Assembly: GCA_022385755.1 (NCBI GenBank) | Contig: MU278350.1 | Coordinates: 624,972-688,971 of the forward strand | Source of the DNA: Trametopsis cervina | Taxonomy: Eukaryota > Basidiomycota > Agaricomycetes > Polyporales > Irpicaceae | DNA: 64,000 nucleotides | Direction: 5' to 3' | Part shown: positions 63,191-64,000 of the stretch, piece after piece | Layout of the letters: every line of letters starts with the position of its first letter | Numbering within the stretch: the stretch's first letter is position 1 | The notes under the pieces: generated by a model | What the model saw: only the letters and a program-made list of their open reading frames with translations | The model's database searches: none | What the model was told of the DNA's origin: nothing | Made by a program: the position numbers and the translations under genes

Positions 63191-63742
63191 TGTCACGACT
63201 TTGGGCTGAGGCGTCTCTTTTGAGCGTGGCCGCGCCTATGAAAGCGGTACTTAATTCCTCGCGGCTGGACTACTAACGCCTGTAGGGCGTCAAGGACTCG
63301 TAGTTAGCGCTAGGGATCACATGACCTAATCATGTGACTGATCATGTGACGAATCACGTGATGGATGGAAGGTTCTGGAAGATGGCGCCATATTGCACCA
63401 TCGATGACACCATCTCGCATCATCGCTGATTCAGCTTAGTATCAGGAGTCCTACCCGGTTCCAGGGGTCTCTCCTCTAGTGTATATATACTGCCTGTCCC
63501 TCGCTCTAAAGACCTCAGACTTGACCTCCTGGTCTTTAGGCGAGTGGTCTCTTTGTAACAGTTGTAGTTGTAGTAATACTAACCTGGTCTTTAGCCTTGC
63601 TTTAGGGTTAATCCCTCGTCGTCGTAGTCTACTTAGATACTTGTCTCTGCGAGGGTCTGTATTGTGTGATTAGCCTGACTGTTACGTGCTTCACTTCACT
63701 CTCGACATCGAACGAGCTCTGGAGTTTGGCGTAAGCGTGACA
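63191..63742. repeat. Putative LTR, about 552 bp
   Basis: Begins TGTCACGA and ends GCGTGACA on the plus strand, so the outer seven bases form an inverted repeat with the TG...CA ends expected of an LTR. It contains a palindromic TATA element (GTATATATAC, about 63481-63490) and a cluster of E-box-like motifs (63315-63363). The left end abuts the gag fragment directly. Flanking five-base target duplications do not match (CCATG versus TTAGG). Orientation is unclear: the E-box cluster upstream of the TATA favours plus, while TGGTGAGC next to the left end could be a primer-binding site for a minus-strand element. Confidence 0.5.
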
Positions 63743-64000
63743 TTAGGTCAAGTCTCCTCTACTCGCCCAGACAAGACTCGTAGCACTTCACCCCTACCTT
63801 CCTTTGAGTCGACCAGTGTGCGCAAAACGGTTTCAGTAGAACTACGTAGGCTTGGTAATCACCGTTGCGACGGACCAAGCTTTTTAAGCAGCTACCCGTA
63901 ACCAACCCTCTCTGTCGTTGTTGCCGAAGCACCCGACACCTGCCGTTGCAAAAGCTAAGCCAGTCCGGAGATATACTCCCTGGTTTCAACAAGCGTAAAA
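63743..64000. other. Window edge, unassigned
   Basis: About 260 bp right of the putative LTR. It may be retroelement interior or host DNA. Short open frames on both strands show no reverse-transcriptase or gag motif. Confidence 0.4.

Overview
The window is nuclear DNA of a filamentous basidiomycete, most likely an Agaricomycete. Supporting signs are short GT-AG introns (mostly about 48-65 nt) that break almost every gene, microexons, a secreted CBM1-GH5 cellulase, a homeodomain regulator of the type studied in mushroom development, and a decayed Ty3/gypsy element at the right edge. No operon, CRISPR array, rRNA or convincing tRNA gene is visible. Gene models were built by hand-splicing translated frames against remembered family motifs, so exon edges are predictions.

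Left third (1-25 kb): C-terminal end of an unknown gene (+), an OPT-family transporter (-), a SARAF-like ER calcium-entry regulator (-), a GH5 endoglucanase with an N-terminal CBM1 (+, about 15 exons), a homeodomain transcription factor (+), an MFS transporter (-), Mediator subunit MED19 (-), an IMD/I-BAR-like protein (+) and the OLA1 P-loop ATPase (-). Intergenic spaces here reach about 2 kb.

Middle (25-45 kb): a small secreted or membrane-anchored Thr/Pro-rich protein (+), Mediator subunit MED25 (+), a DDT/WHIM-PHD chromatin protein (+), an Alba-like nucleic-acid binding protein (-), mitochondrial glutaryl-CoA dehydrogenase (-), the DEAD-box helicase DBP2 (-) with an unusually long intron near its 3' end, a Rap/Rsr1-type GTPase (-), a cyclophilin with a charged tail (+), a UBX-domain protein (-), a possible tiny gene (-) and a PITH-domain protein (+).

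Right third (46-62 kb): a compact run of conserved eukaryotic genes whose strands mostly alternate: eIF4B-like, ARPC2, UBA4, APC10, PRP18, COX12, U1-70K, COX10, ZNF830/CCDC16-like, citrate synthase and TRM8. Divergent pairs share promoters of about 160-450 bp and convergent pairs lie as little as 70 bp apart. From 62.3 kb onward the DNA is a truncated Ty3/gypsy gag-protease fragment abutting a putative LTR.

Functionally, most genes serve core transcription, splicing, translation, mitochondrial metabolism and proteolysis. The cellulase and the OPT transporter are the main accessory functions. I found no convincing novel multi-gene system. The most interesting signals are unusual gene structures: the long DBP2 intron, a duplication inside an OLA1 intron, a possible mitochondrial leader on OLA1, 8- and 11-nt exons, GC-AG introns, a 38-nt intron, and the LTR/gag junction.
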